From positions 62,001 to 126,000 of the forward strand of contig CAVVQM010000007.1 in assembly GCA_963750395.1 (NCBI GenBank): a DNA stretch of 64,000 bases. The letters run 5' to 3'. The stretch comes from JADJPO01 sp963750395. Lineage in GTDB: Bacteria > Actinomycetota > Actinomycetes > Actinomycetales > Kineosporiaceae. Made by a program: the position numbers and the translations under genes. The notes beneath the pieces are model-generated. The model worked only from the letters and a program-made list of their open reading frames with translations. It did no database searches and was not told the origin of the DNA. The first letter of the stretch is position 1. Each line of letters starts with the position of its first letter. Below are positions 27,153 through 35,868 of the stretch, piece by piece.

Positions 27153-27827
27153 TCATTGTCCCCCGACGGACTCCGCAGGGTGTGCAGACCCACCGGAAGC
27201 CTCCGATGCGCCGTGCCGGTGCCAGGGCACGCCGAACCGTCCGTCGTGCACCATGTCGGACAACGCCCGACGGGCCCGCCGCACGGGGGGAGGACGGTGC
27301 TCCGCGACGGCATGGCCGATGCTGATCACCGCCACCGGTCGACGGTCGGCGGGGATGTCCAGGGCAGCCCTGAGATCTGAGACCCGTTCTGCGGGAACGC
27401 CGAACAGGCAGGAGGCCAGGCCGGCGTCGATGGCCGCCAGGTGCAGGGCGAAGGCGGCCATCCCGGTGTCGACGTCCCAGAACGGCGTCGTCCAGCGGCC
27501 TGGATCACGATCGGTCCATCCCTTGTCCGGCTCGGCGTACCGATCGAGATAGCGCTGCGGATCGGACAGGCAGAGCACGAGGACCGGGGCGGTCCGCATC
27601 CCGGACAACCAGGCGTCGGCGGGGCCCGGCGCCGAAGTGCTGCGCCAGAACAGCTCTCGATCGCGCGGATCGGTCAGCACCACAAGATCCCGGCCCTGGC
27701 TGAAGCCGGCGCTGGGGGCCCGCATCGCCAGGCCCAGCAGTGTGTCCAGCCGCGCGCGGGGGATCGGCCGGTCGGGGTCGTACCGGCGGGTCATCCGGCG
27801 GCTACGGAGGACGTCGGCGAACTCCAT
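27153..27827 (-). CDS. nitroreductase family protein
   Basis: A 224-residue FMN-dependent nitroreductase-like enzyme. RSRRMTRRYDPDRPIP at the start is the FMN-phosphate binding motif, followed by LGLAMRAPSAGFSQG and, near the C-terminus, DIPADRRPVAVISIGHAV. The middle includes a WxxPFWDVDTGMAAFALHLAA helix. The substrate is unknown. ATG 27827 matches the family start; the frame is open 27 codons further but with no conservation. It lies upstream of parC on the same strand with a 56-bp gap. Confidence 0.88.
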   Translation of the reverse strand: MEFADVLRSRRMTRRYDPDRPIPRARLDTLLGLAMRAPSAGFSQGRDLVVLTDPRDRELFWRSTSAPGPADAWLSGMRTAPVLVLCLSDPQRYLDRYAEPDKGWTDRDPGRWTTPFWDVDTGMAAFALHLAAIDAGLASCLFGVPAERVSDLRAALDIPADRRPVAVISIGHAVAEHRPPPVRRARRALSDMVHDGRFGVPWHRHGASEASGGSAHPAESVGGQ

Positions 27828-27914
27828 GGCGGACACGCTCTCATGGTGCGCGGACAACTGCTGTGGCGCCCGGCGACCGTGTCGTGCCGGCGGACTGGGC
27901 GGTTCCAACGGTGA

Positions 27915-27990
27915 TGAGAGTCACGTACCTATTTACATGTATATGACCGATATGTCGGTTGTTATGGGTTTGTTATCTGGCAGATATCTG
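27915..27990 (+). promoter_or_regulatory. AT-rich promoter region upstream of the c-di-AMP riboswitch
   Basis: A local drop in GC in an otherwise roughly 70% GC sequence. It contains the palindromes CCGA-TATG-TCGG (27949-27960) and CAGATATCTG (27980-27989), and a direct repeat of ttgttat at 27958-27964 and 27970-27976. It precedes the riboswitch by about 95 bp and probably holds the NlpC/P60 promoter with operator sites. No clear -35/-10 pair can be fixed. Confidence 0.5.
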
Positions 27991-28082
27991 TGCACAGTTG
28001 GTGTCGGCGACAAGGACCGTCGCCCGGCCCGCCCACACGCCGAGCTCCGCCGGTGGGCAGGACGTATGGGACGCGGCTCTGG

Positions 28083-28250
28083 CGCCGCAGGTGATTCGTC
28101 ACCATCGACATCCAAACCCACGGCGGAAGCGGGGGACCCACCTATCGGTGCGTCCCGAGAGGGCCACCTTGGGGTGAAGCCGGAGGTATCCGGCCGGGCA
28201 ACCTTCCTCGCCCGAACCCGACAGCTCACCTCGCAGGCGTCAACGGAAGG
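28083..28250 (+). promoter_or_regulatory. c-di-AMP riboswitch (ydaO/yuaA leader)
   Basis: Conserved blocks occur in the known order: gccgcaggtga, cggcggaagcgggggaccca, ttggggtgaagccgg, ccgggcaacc, and the 3' signature cccgaacccgacagctcacctcgcaggcg. The outer stem pairs aggtga with tcacct. In actinobacteria this riboswitch turns off cell-wall hydrolase genes when c-di-AMP is high, and here it precedes an NlpC/P60 hydrolase. The remaining gene-free sequence 27828-28082 holds only the AT-rich promoter area. Confidence 0.88.
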
Positions 28251-28264
28251 GAACCCCACCGCAC

Positions 28265-28813
28265 ATGTCGCTCAAGCGCGCCCTCATTCGCACGCCTGCA
28301 CTCACCGCAGCCACCGCGGCCCTGGCCACCGGAGCCGTCCTGGTGCCGGCACCGGCTCAGGCCGCGCCCGTGGCCAGCACCACGATGGCGTCCGTCACCA
28401 CCCAGACCGCCGCCGCTCCGACCGCTGCCCAACGCAGGGCCGTCGCGGCGCAGAAGGTGGCCGTTAAGCGGGCCGGCCTGATGCGGACCGCGGCCGCTCT
28501 CAAGGGCCGTCCCTATCGCTACGGAGCCACCGGGCCGTCCGCCTTCGACTGCTCCGGCTACACCCGCTACGTGTTCGCCAAGAACGGCATCTCGTTGCCG
28601 CGTACCTCCTCCGCGCAGTACTCCAAGGCGCGCCGGATCAGCAAGGCGGGCGCCAAGAAGGGCGACCTGGTCTTCTTCGGCAGCGGCAGCGGCGTCTACC
28701 ACGTGGGGATCTACGCCGGGAACGGCAAGATGTGGCACTCTCCCCGCCCGGGCAAGAGCGTCCGGCTGGTCAAGATCTGGACCAGCAACTGGAGCGCCGG
28801 TCGGGTCGTCTGA
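28265..28813 (+). CDS. secreted NlpC/P60 family peptidoglycan hydrolase
   Basis: 182 residues. A Sec signal peptide with a cleavage site near APAQAAP is followed by an Ala/Thr-rich stalk and a C-terminal NlpC/P60 domain. The catalytic Cys is in FDCSGYTRYVF, the first His in VYHVGIYAG and the third polar residue in the MWHSPRPG segment. It is expected to cleave the D-Glu-diaminopimelate bond in peptidoglycan peptides outside the cell. Expression is under the c-di-AMP riboswitch just upstream, linking wall hydrolysis to osmotic or turgor signalling. Confidence 0.93.
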   Translation: MSLKRALIRTPALTAATAALATGAVLVPAPAQAAPVASTTMASVTTQTAAAPTAAQRRAVAAQKVAVKRAGLMRTAAALKGRPYRYGATGPSAFDCSGYTRYVFAKNGISLPRTSSAQYSKARRISKAGAKKGDLVFFGSGSGVYHVGIYAGNGKMWHSPRPGKSVRLVKIWTSNWSAGRVV

Positions 28814-28935
28814 CCCAGGCCCGAGGACCTCGAGATCGATCGAAGCCCGGTCCGGGGCGTGGTGGGTGTGATGCGCCACGTCCCGGACACCGTTTCTGCG
28901 GGCCATGGGCCCGGTGGCCTCAGTAGTCTCAGCAC

Positions 28936-31554
28936 GTGGCCCTCTACCCAGCCCACTGGGAAGCTGACGTCGTCCTGCGGGACGGTGGCATCGCTCACCT
29001 GAGGCCGATTCGTCCGGACGACGCCGACGCCGTCCAGCGTTTCCATCTGGCCCAGTCCGCGGAATCGATCTATCTCCGCTTCTTCGCACCCGTCCCCAGG
29101 CTCTCCGAACGGGACCTGAGACGATTCACTGTCGTCGATCACGTGGACAGGGTGGCCCTTGTCATCACCATCGGTGACGAGATCGCCGGGATCGGGCGTT
29201 ACGACAAGATCTCCGAGGACAGCGCGGAGGTCGCCTTCAACATCTCCGACCGGCATCAGGGGCGTGGGCTGGGGACGGTGCTGCTGGAGCATCTGACCGC
29301 CGCCGCACGCGAGAACGGCCTGCACCGCTTCACCGCAGAGGTGCTGCCGCAGAACCGCAAGATGCTGGCGGTGTTCTCCGACGCCGGGTACGAGGTGGAT
29401 CAGCACTACGACGACGGTGTCATCTCGCTGAGTTTCGACATCGACCCGACCGACCGCTCACGTGCGGTCGCCGAGGCTCGCGAGCATCGCGCCGAGTCGC
29501 GCAGCATGGTCACCCTGCTGCGTCCCTCGTCCGTCGTGTTGATCGGTGCCAGCCGGAGGGCGGGCTCGGTGAGTCGGCAGCTGCTCCAGGTACTCCACCT
29601 GTCCGGTTACACCGGTGCCCTGCACATCGTGCATCCCGAGGCGGATCACGTGCACGGTGTACCCGCGCACCGACGTCTCGCCGACGTTCCCGGCCCGCTC
29701 GACCTCGCGGTGGTCGCGGTGCCCGCCGATGCCGCCGCCGAGGTGATCGACGAATGTGCCGCCGCCGGAGTCCGCGCAGTGGTGGTGCTCTCGGGGGAGC
29801 TTGCCGGGTCGGGTGCGGGTGGCCGAGCTCTGCGAGCAGACCTGTTGCGGCGCAGCAGGTCCGGCGGGATGCGCCTGGTCGGACCGAGTTCCTGGGGTGT
29901 GGTCAACGCCGACCCGAGGGTCCGGTTGAACGTCTCGAGCCGGCCGGACCTGCCGCTCGCGGGCACTCTCGGGGTCTTCTGCGAGTCGGGTGCGCTCTCG
30001 GTGGCCGTGCTCGACCTGGCCGCGCGCCGAGGGGTGGGTATGTCCACATTCCTGTCGGCCGGGGACCGCATCGACGTCTCGGCGAACGACTGTCTGCAGT
30101 ACTGGGAGGCCGACGATTCGACCGAGGCCATCGCGTTGTACCTGGAGAGCACCGGGAACCCCCGCAAGTTCTCCCGGATCGCCCGCAGGGTCGGCCAGCA
30201 CAAGCCCATCATCGTGCTCACCTCGGGCACCACGGGCTTCACCGCATCTGCGCGATCTCCGCGGGACGCCTTCGACTCGATGCTCACCCAGGTGGGCTGC
30301 ATCCAGGTGGAGAGCCTGCACCAGTTGCTGGATGTCGCCCGACTGGTCTCCGACCAGGAGTTGCCGGCCGGTGACCGGGTGGCCGTGGTGGCGAACAGCC
30401 CGAGTCTGGCCCGGCTGGTCTCCGACACCTGCCGGGCCCACCGGTTGCGCGTCGTGCACGGCCCGGTGGCGGTGCCCGAGACGGTCTCCGACTTCGACTT
30501 CGCTCGCGCGGTGTGCGCGGCGCAGTCCGAGCCCAAGGTGGACGCCGTGGTGGCCGTCTTCGCCTCCCTCGCCGGGGACGCCGCGGATCCGATCCCGGCG
30601 CTGAACCGGATCTGCACCTCGTCGAACACCACCGTGGTGGCCTCCGTGCTGGGGCGCCAGGCAGCCGCCCCACCGACCTCCGTCGCCTCGTGGAGCACGT
30701 CACGGATCCCGTGCTATCCGACTCCGGAGGAGGCCGTGTTCGCGCTCTCCGCCGTCGGCCAGTATGCCGACTGGCGGCGGCAGGGTCCGGGCTCGCGCAC
30801 GGAGCCCGCCGGGTGCGACCGCGCCGGGGCGGAGGAGCTGGTCGACGGACTGCTCGCCCGGCACCCGGACGGAATCACGCTCGACCCCTCGGCCACGGCC
30901 GACCTGCTTGCCCTGTACGGCATCACGGTGTGGCCGTCGGTGATCGTGGCGGGAGTGGACGAGGCGGTGGAGGCCGCCGAGAGGCTCGGTTGGCCGGTCG
31001 CGCTGCAGTCCCTGGCCCCGCACCTGCGTCATCGCCTCGACCTGGGCGGGATTCGCCTGGACGTCTCCTCAGCGGAGGAGTTGCGCCAGGACGTCCGGCT
31101 GATGCAGAGCCAATTGGGTGCCGTCGCCGCTCAGCGCCTCAGCGTGCAGCGGATGGCTGAACCGGGGGTGGCCTGTGTGATCCGCAGCGTCGAGGACCGC
31201 AAGTTCGGCCCCGTGGTCAGTTTCGGTCTGGCCGGCGATGCCAGCGAACTGCTCGGGGACGTGGTTCACCGGATCACCCCCCTGACCGATCGCGACATCA
31301 CGGACATGATCCGGTCGGTCCGTGCGGCGCCCAAGCTGTTCGGACGCCGTGGGGCGCCGCCGTCCGACGTCGCGGCGCTGGGGGACCTGCTGGCCAGGGT
31401 GGCCGCCCTGAACGACGACCTTCCCGACGTCGCCGAGATCGATCTCAACCCGGTCGTGGTCGCCTCGAGCGGGTTGGCTGTGCTGTCCGCCCAGGTGAGG
31501 TTGGCGAACCTGGCGGTGCGGGCGGATGCCCGGCGCCAGCTCAGCAGCACCTGA
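28936..31554 (+). CDS. protein acetyltransferase: GNAT domain fused to an NDP-forming acyl-CoA synthetase-like domain
   Basis: 872 residues. Residues 1-165 are a GNAT acetyltransferase (HLRPIRPDDADAV, then DRHQGRGLGTVLLEHL with the acetyl-CoA loop). Residues 190-860 resemble ADP-forming acetyl-CoA synthetase: CoA-binding SVVLIGASRRAGSV, succinyl-CoA-ligase-like CESGALSVAVLDLAARRGVG, and an ATP-grasp region with GITVWPSVIVAG. The GNAT-first order is the actinobacterial arrangement; E. coli Pka has it last. Such enzymes acetylate metabolic enzymes, notably acetyl-CoA synthetase, and the large domain may act as a ligand sensor. Start GTG 28936. Confidence 0.88.
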   Translation: MALYPAHWEADVVLRDGGIAHLRPIRPDDADAVQRFHLAQSAESIYLRFFAPVPRLSERDLRRFTVVDHVDRVALVITIGDEIAGIGRYDKISEDSAEVAFNISDRHQGRGLGTVLLEHLTAAARENGLHRFTAEVLPQNRKMLAVFSDAGYEVDQHYDDGVISLSFDIDPTDRSRAVAEAREHRAESRSMVTLLRPSSVVLIGASRRAGSVSRQLLQVLHLSGYTGALHIVHPEADHVHGVPAHRRLADVPGPLDLAVVAVPADAAAEVIDECAAAGVRAVVVLSGELAGSGAGGRALRADLLRRSRSGGMRLVGPSSWGVVNADPRVRLNVSSRPDLPLAGTLGVFCESGALSVAVLDLAARRGVGMSTFLSAGDRIDVSANDCLQYWEADDSTEAIALYLESTGNPRKFSRIARRVGQHKPIIVLTSGTTGFTASARSPRDAFDSMLTQVGCIQVESLHQLLDVARLVSDQELPAGDRVAVVANSPSLARLVSDTCRAHRLRVVHGPVAVPETVSDFDFARAVCAAQSEPKVDAVVAVFASLAGDAADPIPALNRICTSSNTTVVASVLGRQAAAPPTSVASWSTSRIPCYPTPEEAVFALSAVGQYADWRRQGPGSRTEPAGCDRAGAEELVDGLLARHPDGITLDPSATADLLALYGITVWPSVIVAGVDEAVEAAERLGWPVALQSLAPHLRHRLDLGGIRLDVSSAEELRQDVRLMQSQLGAVAAQRLSVQRMAEPGVACVIRSVEDRKFGPVVSFGLAGDASELLGDVVHRITPLTDRDITDMIRSVRAAPKLFGRRGAPPSDVAALGDLLARVAALNDDLPDVAEIDLNPVVVASSGLAVLSAQVRLANLAVRADARRQLSST

Positions 31555-31620
31555 CTCTCCCCCCGGCGCCTGCTCCGTGCCGTGGCCCTATCAACGCTCA
31601 GACAGTGACAGTATGTCGAG

Positions 31621-32241
31621 GTGCGTGAACGATCGACGGTCCCCGGCTCGGCCGGCACCGGACTGCCCAAGGCCCTGCTGGCCGATGTCGAACGCGCCGG
31701 CTACTACCCCGCGCTGATCTGTGATGTCGTCGACATCGCCCTGGGCGGTGAGTCGGTGAGCAGCTTCCTGGTCCACCCGGAGACGACCTTCGATCGGGAC
31801 GTCGTCCGCAGACACGTGACGGTCCTGGTGCTCACCCCGAGCCGTCTGTTGGTGGCCCATGCGGACGACCACGAGCCGGATCCGCTCAGTCCCGAGCCCT
31901 ACGCCACGGCCAGCACCGAGACGGTTGCGCTGCAGCACATCAGGTCGCTGGTGCTCTCCCAGGCCGTCAACCGCCCGGAGCAGCACCGCAGTGGGAACAC
32001 CCCGCGCGAGATGACGCTGAGCGTGGGGTGGGGCTCGGTCAGCCGGATCGACCTCGAACCGGCCGGCTGCACGGATCCGGAGTGCGAGGCCGACCACGGG
32101 TACACCGGCAGCGCCTCCAGCGACGACATCACCCTGCGCCTGTCGGCCGAGGCCGAGGGCGCCGATGCGGTGCGGGCGGCCGTCGCCTTCATGCGCGCGC
32201 TCTCGGCGGCGGTGGCGGCGGCCGGGAGCTCGCACGCGTGA
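31621..32241 (+). CDS. DUF5998 family protein
   Basis: A 206-residue soluble actinobacterial protein recognised from LPKALLADVERAGYYPALICDVVDIALGGE, ATASTETVALQHIRSLVLSQ and a CTDPECEADHGYTG motif with paired cysteines and a histidine. No enzymatic motif is evident. It overlaps the following phosphodiesterase-like gene by GTGA, so the two are probably made together. Start GTG 31621. Confidence 0.86.
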   Translation: MRERSTVPGSAGTGLPKALLADVERAGYYPALICDVVDIALGGESVSSFLVHPETTFDRDVVRRHVTVLVLTPSRLLVAHADDHEPDPLSPEPYATASTETVALQHIRSLVLSQAVNRPEQHRSGNTPREMTLSVGWGSVSRIDLEPAGCTDPECEADHGYTGSASSDDITLRLSAEAEGADAVRAAVAFMRALSAAVAAAGSSHA

Positions 32242-33356
32242 CGGAAGCCGTCGCGGGGCTCGAAGCGGTCCTACCGGCCGCCGCGACGGCACTGGGGGTC
32301 CCGCTGGGCGAGGCAGGTCCCATCGAGTTGGCTCCCGCGCGGCACGTGATCGTGGTGCTGCTGGACGGCCTGGGCGCCGAGCTGCTCGCCCGCCGGGGTG
32401 GTCATGCTCCCTTCATGCGTGGCCTTGGCGCCGACGGACTCCGGCTCACCAGTCCCTTCCCGAGCACCACAGCCACCAGCATGGGCACCCTCGGTACCGG
32501 ACTGCTGCCGGGTGCCCACGGCCTCGTCGGCCTCGACGTCCTGGACCCCCAGCGGTCCGTGGTCTTCAGCGAGCTCGCCTGGGACAACGCGGTCGATCCG
32601 CGTCTCTGGCAGCCGGAGACCACGGTGTTCGAACGGGTGGCCGCGGCGGGTGTGGACGTCGTCCGGGTCGGCCCGGCCTATTTCGACGGCTCAGGGCTGA
32701 CCGAGGCGGCCCTGCGCGGCGGCAGATTCGCCGCGGCGGCGGACCTGCAGGCAGGCATCGACGCGACCGTGACGGCGCTGCGATCCGTCGGCGGCAACCG
32801 GGCGCTCGTATACCTGTACTGGGGTGCCATCGACAAGGCCGGGCATGTCCATGGCTGCGACTCGTGGCAGTGGGCCGAGGAACTCTCGGCGGTCGACGCC
32901 GGGCTGCGTCAGCTGTACTCGCGACTGCGACCGGGGACCACGATGCTGATCACCGCCGACCACGGCATGGTCGACGTACCCTTCGAGAACCGGCTCGATC
33001 TGGCCCATGAGACCTCCTTGGCCGCGGGCCTTCGCCACGTCGGGGGAGAACCCCGCGCGCTGCACCTGTACTGCCGACCGGGCGCCGCCGCCGACGTCAT
33101 GGCGGCCTGGCGGGAACGGCTCGGCGGCCACATGGCGTTGATCAGCCGTGAGGAAGCGGTCTCACAGGGCTGGTTCGGGCCCGTCCACGACCGGGTGCTG
33201 CCCCGGATCGGAGACGTGATCGCCTCCGCTGTCTCGAACGTTGCCGTGGTGGATTCGCGCACTGCACGCCCTGAGGTTCTGGCCCTGCTGGGGCTTCACG
33301 GCGCCCGGACCCCCGCGGAACAGCTGGTGCCCTTCCTCGTGGCCGTCAAGGAGTAG
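32238..33356 (+). CDS. alkaline phosphatase superfamily / nucleotide pyrophosphatase-like protein
   Basis: A 372-residue member of the type I phosphodiesterase/nucleotide pyrophosphatase family. Metal and nucleophile residues are visible as VVLLDGLGAE (Asp), SPFPSTTATSMGTLGTG (nucleophile Thr/Ser), IDKAGHVHG (Asp/His) and ITADHGMVDVP (Asp-His). No signal peptide, so a cytoplasmic enzyme is likely. The substrate is unknown. Start GTG 32238 overlaps the DUF5998 stop. It converges with sepH. Confidence 0.88.
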   Translation: MTEAVAGLEAVLPAAATALGVPLGEAGPIELAPARHVIVVLLDGLGAELLARRGGHAPFMRGLGADGLRLTSPFPSTTATSMGTLGTGLLPGAHGLVGLDVLDPQRSVVFSELAWDNAVDPRLWQPETTVFERVAAAGVDVVRVGPAYFDGSGLTEAALRGGRFAAAADLQAGIDATVTALRSVGGNRALVYLYWGAIDKAGHVHGCDSWQWAEELSAVDAGLRQLYSRLRPGTTMLITADHGMVDVPFENRLDLAHETSLAAGLRHVGGEPRALHLYCRPGAAADVMAAWRERLGGHMALISREEAVSQGWFGPVHDRVLPRIGDVIASAVSNVAVVDSRTARPEVLALLGLHGARTPAEQLVPFLVAVKE

Positions 33357-33362
33357 ACGACC

Positions 33363-34496
33363 TCACTCGCGGCGTCCACCGAAGACGATGTCGTCCCAGC
33401 TGGGCACGCTGGCCCGCTTGCCGCGCCGGCCGGGGGCGGGCTGTGCCGGTGCGGTGGCGGCGGGTTTGGTGGGCGAGGAGACGGCGCTGCCCGCCGACGC
33501 CGGGATGGTCTCGGTCTCCTGCTCGGAGGCGTTCTGCGGATCGGACCCGCCGTCCGCAGCGGGCTCGGGGAGCGTCAGCACCTCCGCGTCGTCGGCAAGC
33601 TCGGGCCGCGACGCCGGGGGATGGGCGGCCGGAGGCAGCCCGGCGCCGCTGGACGGGGCCTTGCGTGTCGGTCGAGTCCCGGGGTCGTCGTCCTCGTCGA
33701 GACTCATCTGGTCGTGATCGATGACCGGACGTTGGCGGCGGCCACGGCGTTGGCTGAGGGTGTCGAGCAGATCGACCGTCGCGGCCGTCGGCCAGGCTGG
33801 TTGGTGCTGCACGCCTCCGTCGGCGTCCACGTCGTACACGTGTTCCTGTGCCGTCCCCGTCTGGGGATCGCCGGCGCGGATCGGGACCAGGCGGCGGTGG
33901 GTTGCCGCGGCCGGCGCGGACGCGGGTTCCTCCTCGGTCAGCCAGCGTGCCTCGTCGTCCCGGGCGGTCAACTGGCGCACCTGTGCGTCATAGGTCCACC
34001 GGGCCCGGCGCTCCCGCGCCCCGGCGGTGAAGGTGACCGTGACGGCCCAGGTGCCGTCCTCGGTCCGCCAGGCGTCCCAGGCCGCGTCGGCCGGGTCGAC
34101 CTCGCGAGCGCTCAACCGCGAGGCGACCAGATCGTCCAGGGTCGGCGCCTCCTCGGCCTTGCCCGGGGTCCGGATCCGCAGGGCACGGGCCTGGCGGACG
34201 ACGAACTCGCGCTCGGCCAGTACGGGACCCTCGTAGCGGCGCACGTAGTCGAGCGGCAGCTGGGAGTCCTCGGCCACCTGCTCGGCGCTCTCACCGGCGC
34301 GGATGCGCGCCTGGATGTCGCGCGGCCGAAGCCGACCGTCCAACTGGATCTGTAATTGGCCGAGCCGTGGCCGGTCCCGGCGGACGGCGGCGCGCATCGC
34401 CTCGTCCACGAGAACCCGGTACCTCTGGCCGTCGGACGACGTGAGCAGCAGATGCTCCCCGTCATCGTGGACGCCGACGAGCGTGAGGTCCTGCAT
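33363..34496 (-). CDS. sepH: cell division protein SepH (DUF3071)
   Basis: 377 residues. The N-terminal DUF3071 domain begins MQDLTLVGVHDDGEHLLLTS and contains the helix-turn-helix LRPRDIQARIRAGESAEQVAE. The C-terminal half is disordered and Pro/Ala/Glu-rich and ends with the conserved motif SVPSWDDIVFGGRRE. In Streptomyces and mycobacteria SepH binds FtsZ and promotes filament assembly and septation. ATG 34496 is set by AGGAGG upstream and by the family N-terminus; a longer frame to 34883 is antisense to ferrochelatase and should be ignored. Confidence 0.9.
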   Translation of the reverse strand: MQDLTLVGVHDDGEHLLLTSSDGQRYRVLVDEAMRAAVRRDRPRLGQLQIQLDGRLRPRDIQARIRAGESAEQVAEDSQLPLDYVRRYEGPVLAEREFVVRQARALRIRTPGKAEEAPTLDDLVASRLSAREVDPADAAWDAWRTEDGTWAVTVTFTAGARERRARWTYDAQVRQLTARDDEARWLTEEEPASAPAAATHRRLVPIRAGDPQTGTAQEHVYDVDADGGVQHQPAWPTAATVDLLDTLSQRRGRRQRPVIDHDQMSLDEDDDPGTRPTRKAPSSGAGLPPAAHPPASRPELADDAEVLTLPEPAADGGSDPQNASEQETETIPASAGSAVSSPTKPAATAPAQPAPGRRGKRASVPSWDDIVFGGRRE

Positions 34497-34743
34497 GTGT
34501 CCCACCCCTCCTGGTGCGTCCTGCGTGCTGACTCTGCCACCTGCCGAACCGAAGTCGAAGCATGTCGTCGGGCGTGGCGTCAGTTGCTGGGCAGGAATCA
34601 TCACGGTGCGTACCCCGCGAACGGCCCGGGACCCGCGCGTTCGGGGTTCGGGTACCGAGGGTGACCGGCTCGCCGAGGCGGTCCGGCTGGTCGTGGCGGG
34701 GGGTCTCGGAGCCGGCCGGTGCCCAGGGTGCGAGGATGCCAGT

Positions 34744-35868
34744 GTGACCAGTGAGCCGAGGGTCAGACCGCCCGAGCCCGCGTCGTTGGCGCCATACGAC
34801 GCGGTCCTGCTGCAGTCCTTCGGAGGCCCCGAGGCCCCCGAGGAGGTAATGCCGTTCCTGGAGAACGTCGTCCGGGGCCGCAACGTCCCCCGCGATCGTC
34901 TGCTGGGTGTCGCCGAGCACTATCAGGCCTTCGGCGGGCGCAGTCCGATCAACGATCAGAACCGCGCGTTGCTGGCTGCGCTCGTCGAGGAGCTCGCCGC
35001 TCGCGGGCTCACGCCGCCGATCTTCTGGGGCAACCGGAACTGGGAGCCCTACCTGGTCGACGCGCTGCGCGAGGCCCGTGACAGCGGGGCCCGCAGGGTC
35101 CTGACCGTGGTCACCAGTGCCTATTCGAGCTACTCGGGCTGCCGGCAGTACCGGGAGGACCGGGAGCGGGCGCTCGAGAGTCTGGCCGCCGGCGGCGGCC
35201 CGGGGGACGCGATGGTCGTGGACAAGATCCGCGGCTACTTCAATCACCCGGGTTTCGCCGAGGCCACCGTCGACGCGGTGATGGCGGCGCACGCCTGCCT
35301 GGAACCGGATCGTGCGACCCCGCTCCGCGTCCTGTTCGTCACCCATTCGATCCCGATGGCGATGCAGGAGGGATCCGGGCCCGGCGGCGGTGCCTACTCG
35401 CGGCAGCATCGCGACCTGGCCGCCACCGTCATGGACGTCGTGGCGCGCCGTCTGGGCCGCGGTCTCGAATGGGACCTCGTGTACTGCTCCCGGTCGGGCC
35501 CGCCGCAGGTGCCCTGGCTGGAGCCGGACATCAACGACCACCTGGAGGACGTGGCCGCGAACGGGGTGCGCGGGGTCGTCGTCGTCCCGATCGGGTTCAT
35601 CAGCGATCACATGGAGGTGATCTACGATCTGGACACCGAGGCCGCTGATGTCGCGAACCGGCTCGGGCTGGACTTCGCGCGGGCGGCGACGGTGGGCACC
35701 CACCCGGCATTCGTCGCAGGGCTGGTGGACCTGCTGCTGGAACGGGCGGCCGAGGCGCGCGGTGAACGCCGGCCCCGGGTCACCGTGGGCGGGCTGGAGC
35801 CCCTGCCCGCGCAGTGCCCGGCGGACTGCTGCCGACCCGGCGGGCGACCGGGTGGGACGGGCGCATGA
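34744..35868 (+). CDS. hemH: ferrochelatase (coproporphyrin ferrochelatase type)
   Basis: Inserts Fe2+ into a porphyrin. In Gram-positive bacteria the substrate is coproporphyrin III (enzyme also called CpfC). 374 residues. Motifs: DAVLLQSFGGPEAPEEVMPFLENV, then HYQAFGGRSPIND, the metal-chelating His in FVTHSIPMAM, and GFISDHMEVIYDLD with the catalytic His and Glu. C133 in YSGCRQY and the C-terminal C358, C362 and C363 (CPADCCRP) are positioned like the [2Fe-2S] ligands of actinobacterial ferrochelatases. GTG 34744 is the likely start. The stop overlaps the next gene. Confidence 0.93.
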   Translation: MTSEPRVRPPEPASLAPYDAVLLQSFGGPEAPEEVMPFLENVVRGRNVPRDRLLGVAEHYQAFGGRSPINDQNRALLAALVEELAARGLTPPIFWGNRNWEPYLVDALREARDSGARRVLTVVTSAYSSYSGCRQYREDRERALESLAAGGGPGDAMVVDKIRGYFNHPGFAEATVDAVMAAHACLEPDRATPLRVLFVTHSIPMAMQEGSGPGGGAYSRQHRDLAATVMDVVARRLGRGLEWDLVYCSRSGPPQVPWLEPDINDHLEDVAANGVRGVVVVPIGFISDHMEVIYDLDTEAADVANRLGLDFARAATVGTHPAFVAGLVDLLLERAAEARGERRPRVTVGGLEPLPAQCPADCCRPGGRPGGTGA

